DNA of 64,000 bases from Mycolicibacterium moriokaense (GTDB taxonomy: Bacteria > Actinomycetota > Actinomycetes > Mycobacteriales > Mycobacteriaceae): the NCBI RefSeq assembly GCF_003201655.1, contig NZ_QJJU01000002.1, positions 186,001-250,000 of the forward strand. The letters are read 5' to 3'. Every line of letters begins with the position of its first letter. Position 1 is the first letter of the stretch. Positions 62,542 through 64,000 of the stretch are shown in pieces. The translations under genes were made by a program, and so were the position numbers. The notes beneath the pieces are model-generated. The model had not been told where the DNA came from. It made no database searches and saw only the letters and a list, made by a program, of their open reading frames with translations.

Positions 62542-62608
62542 AGCGTCGAAATCGCACTCAGGGCTGTGATCCGCCGAAATCTACAGCCCTGAGTGCAATC
62601 TCGACGCT
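62542..62608. terminator. 26-base stem hairpin between convergent acyl-CoA dehydrogenase and TetR
   Basis: Left arm AGCGTCGAAATCGCACTCAG (62542-62561) continues as GGCTGT to 62567 and pairs with ACAGCC...GACGCT (62583-62608) with only two mismatches; loop 15 bases. It lies between two convergent genes, so it is a likely bidirectional terminator. Confidence 0.6.
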
Positions 62609-62614
62609 AGACAG

Positions 62615-63277
62615 TCAGGCGGCCGAGTCGGGTTGGCCGAAGCCCTCGAGATCGGGTAGCGGCCGTCGGCAGATTTCCCGAGCCTCGTCGGCGGGTAGAC
62701 CAAACAGCCGCAAGACGTCTTCGGTGACGGTATCGGCGGCTTCGGCGTCGTTGCGGTCGGGTTGATTGCGCAGCAAGTTGCCAAGGCCAAGAAGCGCGCC
62801 GCCCGCCATGGCCAACGCCAGCTCGGGGTCATCGACGTGAAATCGCCCTGCGCGGTTCGCCTCAACGATGTCGCGCAGCGCGCGCGGGGCCAGTCCCCTC
62901 TCGGAGGCCAGGAGCGTCATTCCGGTCGCCAGCAGGATCTGGCTTTCCTGTGGGCGCCGACGGAACAAGCGACCGGTAAGCCGGTAACTGCACGCGAAGG
63001 TCTCGGCGGGGTCGTCGATCGATGAGGTCAACTCATCCAGCAATGCGCCGTGGGCATCCAGTACCTCGGCGACTGCAGCGTCGAACAGCTGCTCCTTGCT
63101 CGAGAAGTGGTTGTAGAAGGAGCCCATGCCGACGTCGGCGGCCTGCGTGATCTCCAAGACCGGAACGTTGACCTTGCCCGCCGCGATGAAGCTCTGCGCC
63201 GCCTTGATCAGCGCGGCCCGCGTGCGCTGTTTGCGCCGCTCCAGGCGATTGACTGACCCCTCTGGTTGCTCGGTCAC
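62615..63277 (-). CDS. TetR-family regulator
   Basis: The 220-residue protein from GTG 63277 has the DNA-binding pattern KQRTRAALIKAAQSFIAAGK, VLEITQAADVGMGSFYNHFS (about residues 17-60) and a helical ligand domain. It is divergent from the extradiol-dioxygenase-like gene and the 105-base gap holds a dense set of inverted repeats. It most likely represses that gene and itself. The ligand is unknown, possibly an aromatic or sterol breakdown product. Confidence 0.85.
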   Translation of the reverse strand: MTEQPEGSVNRLERRKQRTRAALIKAAQSFIAAGKVNVPVLEITQAADVGMGSFYNHFSSKEQLFDAAVAEVLDAHGALLDELTSSIDDPAETFACSYRLTGRLFRRRPQESQILLATGMTLLASERGLAPRALRDIVEANRAGRFHVDDPELALAMAGGALLGLGNLLRNQPDRNDAEAADTVTEDVLRLFGLPADEAREICRRPLPDLEGFGQPDSAA

Positions 63278-63327
63278 GCTTTCACGGTAGCAGAAGTCCT
63301 CACTTTTGAGGATTTCGTCAGAAAGTC

Positions 63328-63369
63328 TTGACTGAGTGTCACATCGTATGTGACGATTTCGTCAGTCAA
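63328..63369. promoter_or_regulatory. Nested operators between TetR and the dioxygenase gene
   Basis: TTGACTGA (63328-63335) and TCAGTCAA (63362-63369) bracket a perfect GTCACAT-CGT-ATGTGAC (63338-63354). GATTTCGTCAG is repeated (63311-63321, 63355-63365). The cluster lies between TetR (63277) and the ATG at 63383. Confidence 0.6.
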
Positions 63370-63382
63370 TGAGGAGGTGGGG

Positions 63383-64000
63383 ATGAGCGACGGTGTCGGC
63401 ACCCACAATGACCTGCACAGCGAGCAGGGCGCCGTGAAGGGCGAGCAGTCCGGGCGATCTCGCAATCCGGTGATCAAGGTCGCCGATATCGCTTGGCTGG
63501 AGTTCGAGAAACCGGACCTCGCTCGCGCGGAAACCTTCGCGCGAGACTTCGGCTTCGCCACCGCGCTGCGCACTCCCGATGAGGTGCAGTTGCGCGGCAC
63601 AGATCCGGGTTCCCCGAGTGTGATCCTGCGCCGCGGAACCCGGTCCAGGTTCGTCGGAAAGGCGTTCAAGGCCCACGACGAGGTTGACGTGCTGCGACTC
63701 GCGGACGCCGCAGGCGCGACCGTGCGGGCACTTCCCGAATCGATCGGGGGTGTGTCGGTCAACCTGGTGGATCCGAGCGGAATCCACGTACAGGTGGTGG
63801 CAGGTACGCATGACCTGCCCGCGCTGCCCGGCCAAGATGCACACGTCTTCAATTTCGGCGACCGCGTTCTGCGTACCAACGCCACGCAGCGCCCGCGCCG
63901 AGCGCCGGCCAGAGTGCAACGGCTCGGCCACGTCGTCGTCCAGACGACCAAGTACACCGAGGCGCTCAACTGGTACCTCGACAACCTCGGGATGATCGTC
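63383..64000 (+). CDS. VOC-type extradiol dioxygenase-like protein, cut at the right edge
   Basis: The gene begins at ATG 63383 (MSDGVGTHNDLHSEQG), preceded by GAGGAGG, and 206 codons are visible before the window end. The first VOC domain (VADIAWLEFEKPDLARAETF, VNLVDPSGIHVQVVAG) lacks the usual metal His, as in the N-terminal domain of two-domain extradiol dioxygenases. The second begins RLGHVVVQTTKYTEALNWY with metal His. Such enzymes cleave catechol rings. The downstream half, with the other metal ligands, is outside. The TetR regulator upstream suggests inducible aromatic or steroid breakdown. Confidence 0.72.
   Translation, partial: MSDGVGTHNDLHSEQGAVKGEQSGRSRNPVIKVADIAWLEFEKPDLARAETFARDFGFATALRTPDEVQLRGTDPGSPSVILRRGTRSRFVGKAFKAHDEVDVLRLADAAGATVRALPESIGGVSVNLVDPSGIHVQVVAGTHDLPALPGQDAHVFNFGDRVLRTNATQRPRRAPARVQRLGHVVVQTTKYTEALNWYLDNLGMIV

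Noticed and set aside
1..64000. tRNA, rRNA, CRISPR arrays, insertion sequences or prophage
   Set aside because: No cloverleaf, rRNA-like stretch, regularly spaced repeat, transposase or integrase was seen; all gaps are under about 250 bases.

Overview
The window is high-GC mycobacterial chromosome, most likely from a fast-growing Mycobacterium (Mycolicibacterium) species. The gene order follows, from memory, the M. tuberculosis stretch Rv2847c to Rv2876: cysG-cobB-cobO-chelatase-GNAT-mqo, hydrolase-mtr-nicT, SDR-aldC-amidohydrolase-glnA4, mapB, penicillin-binding lipoprotein, GNAT-ispG-rip1-dxr, mpt83-like-dipZ, DUF2631. Blocks absent from that reference order are inserted between these. Translational coupling by GTGA/ATGA overlaps and GTG starts are frequent. 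I saw no rRNA, tRNA, CRISPR array, insertion sequence or phage gene. No gap between genes exceeds about 250 bases.

Region 1 (1-10.4 kb): a leftward cobalamin/siroheme operon behind mqo, a rightward hydrolase and mycothione reductase pair, and the Ni/Co permease nicT with an ArsR-type palindrome upstream. Region 2 (10.4-19.8 kb): a dimethylglycine-oxidase-like flavoprotein with a choline/ethanolamine-kinase-like protein, a HAD phosphatase and a HutC-type GntR regulator; an ArsR regulator; and an APC permease divergent from a ROK regulator-nagB pair with a 19-bp palindrome between them. Region 3 (19.9-31.3 kb): a leftward operon of eight genes starting with glnA4 that looks like a gamma-glutamyl-amine (possibly ethanolamine) degradation pathway, a divergent permease, then the two genes for the osmolyte N-acetylglutaminylglutamine amide. 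Region 4 (31.3-41.3 kb): cobQ, mapB, lipoproteins, a TetR-DUF1214-sulfotransferase unit whose two divergent start codons sit inside one long palindrome, and a penicillin-binding lipoprotein.

Region 5 (41.3-46.5 kb): dxr-rip1-ispG (isoprenoid precursor synthesis plus a site-2 protease) followed by two GNAT genes; one carries an N-terminal segment resembling the helical DNA-gate region of GyrA. Region 6 (46.5-52.7 kb): an exported redox-repair set (fasciclin lipoprotein, DipZ, Tat-exported MsrB, exported MsrA), a SigI-like sigma factor, an NmrA-like reductase and an F420-dependent reductase-like protein. Region 7 (52.7-64 kb): a DUF4097/ribbon-helix-helix pair, an F420-type luciferase-like enzyme, a frameshifted SDR, an acyltransferase and a WS/DGAT enzyme, a FadE5-like acyl-CoA dehydrogenase, and a TetR regulator divergent from an extradiol-dioxygenase-like gene that runs off the right edge. 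Functional assignments come from recognised motifs and remembered family members; no database search was possible.
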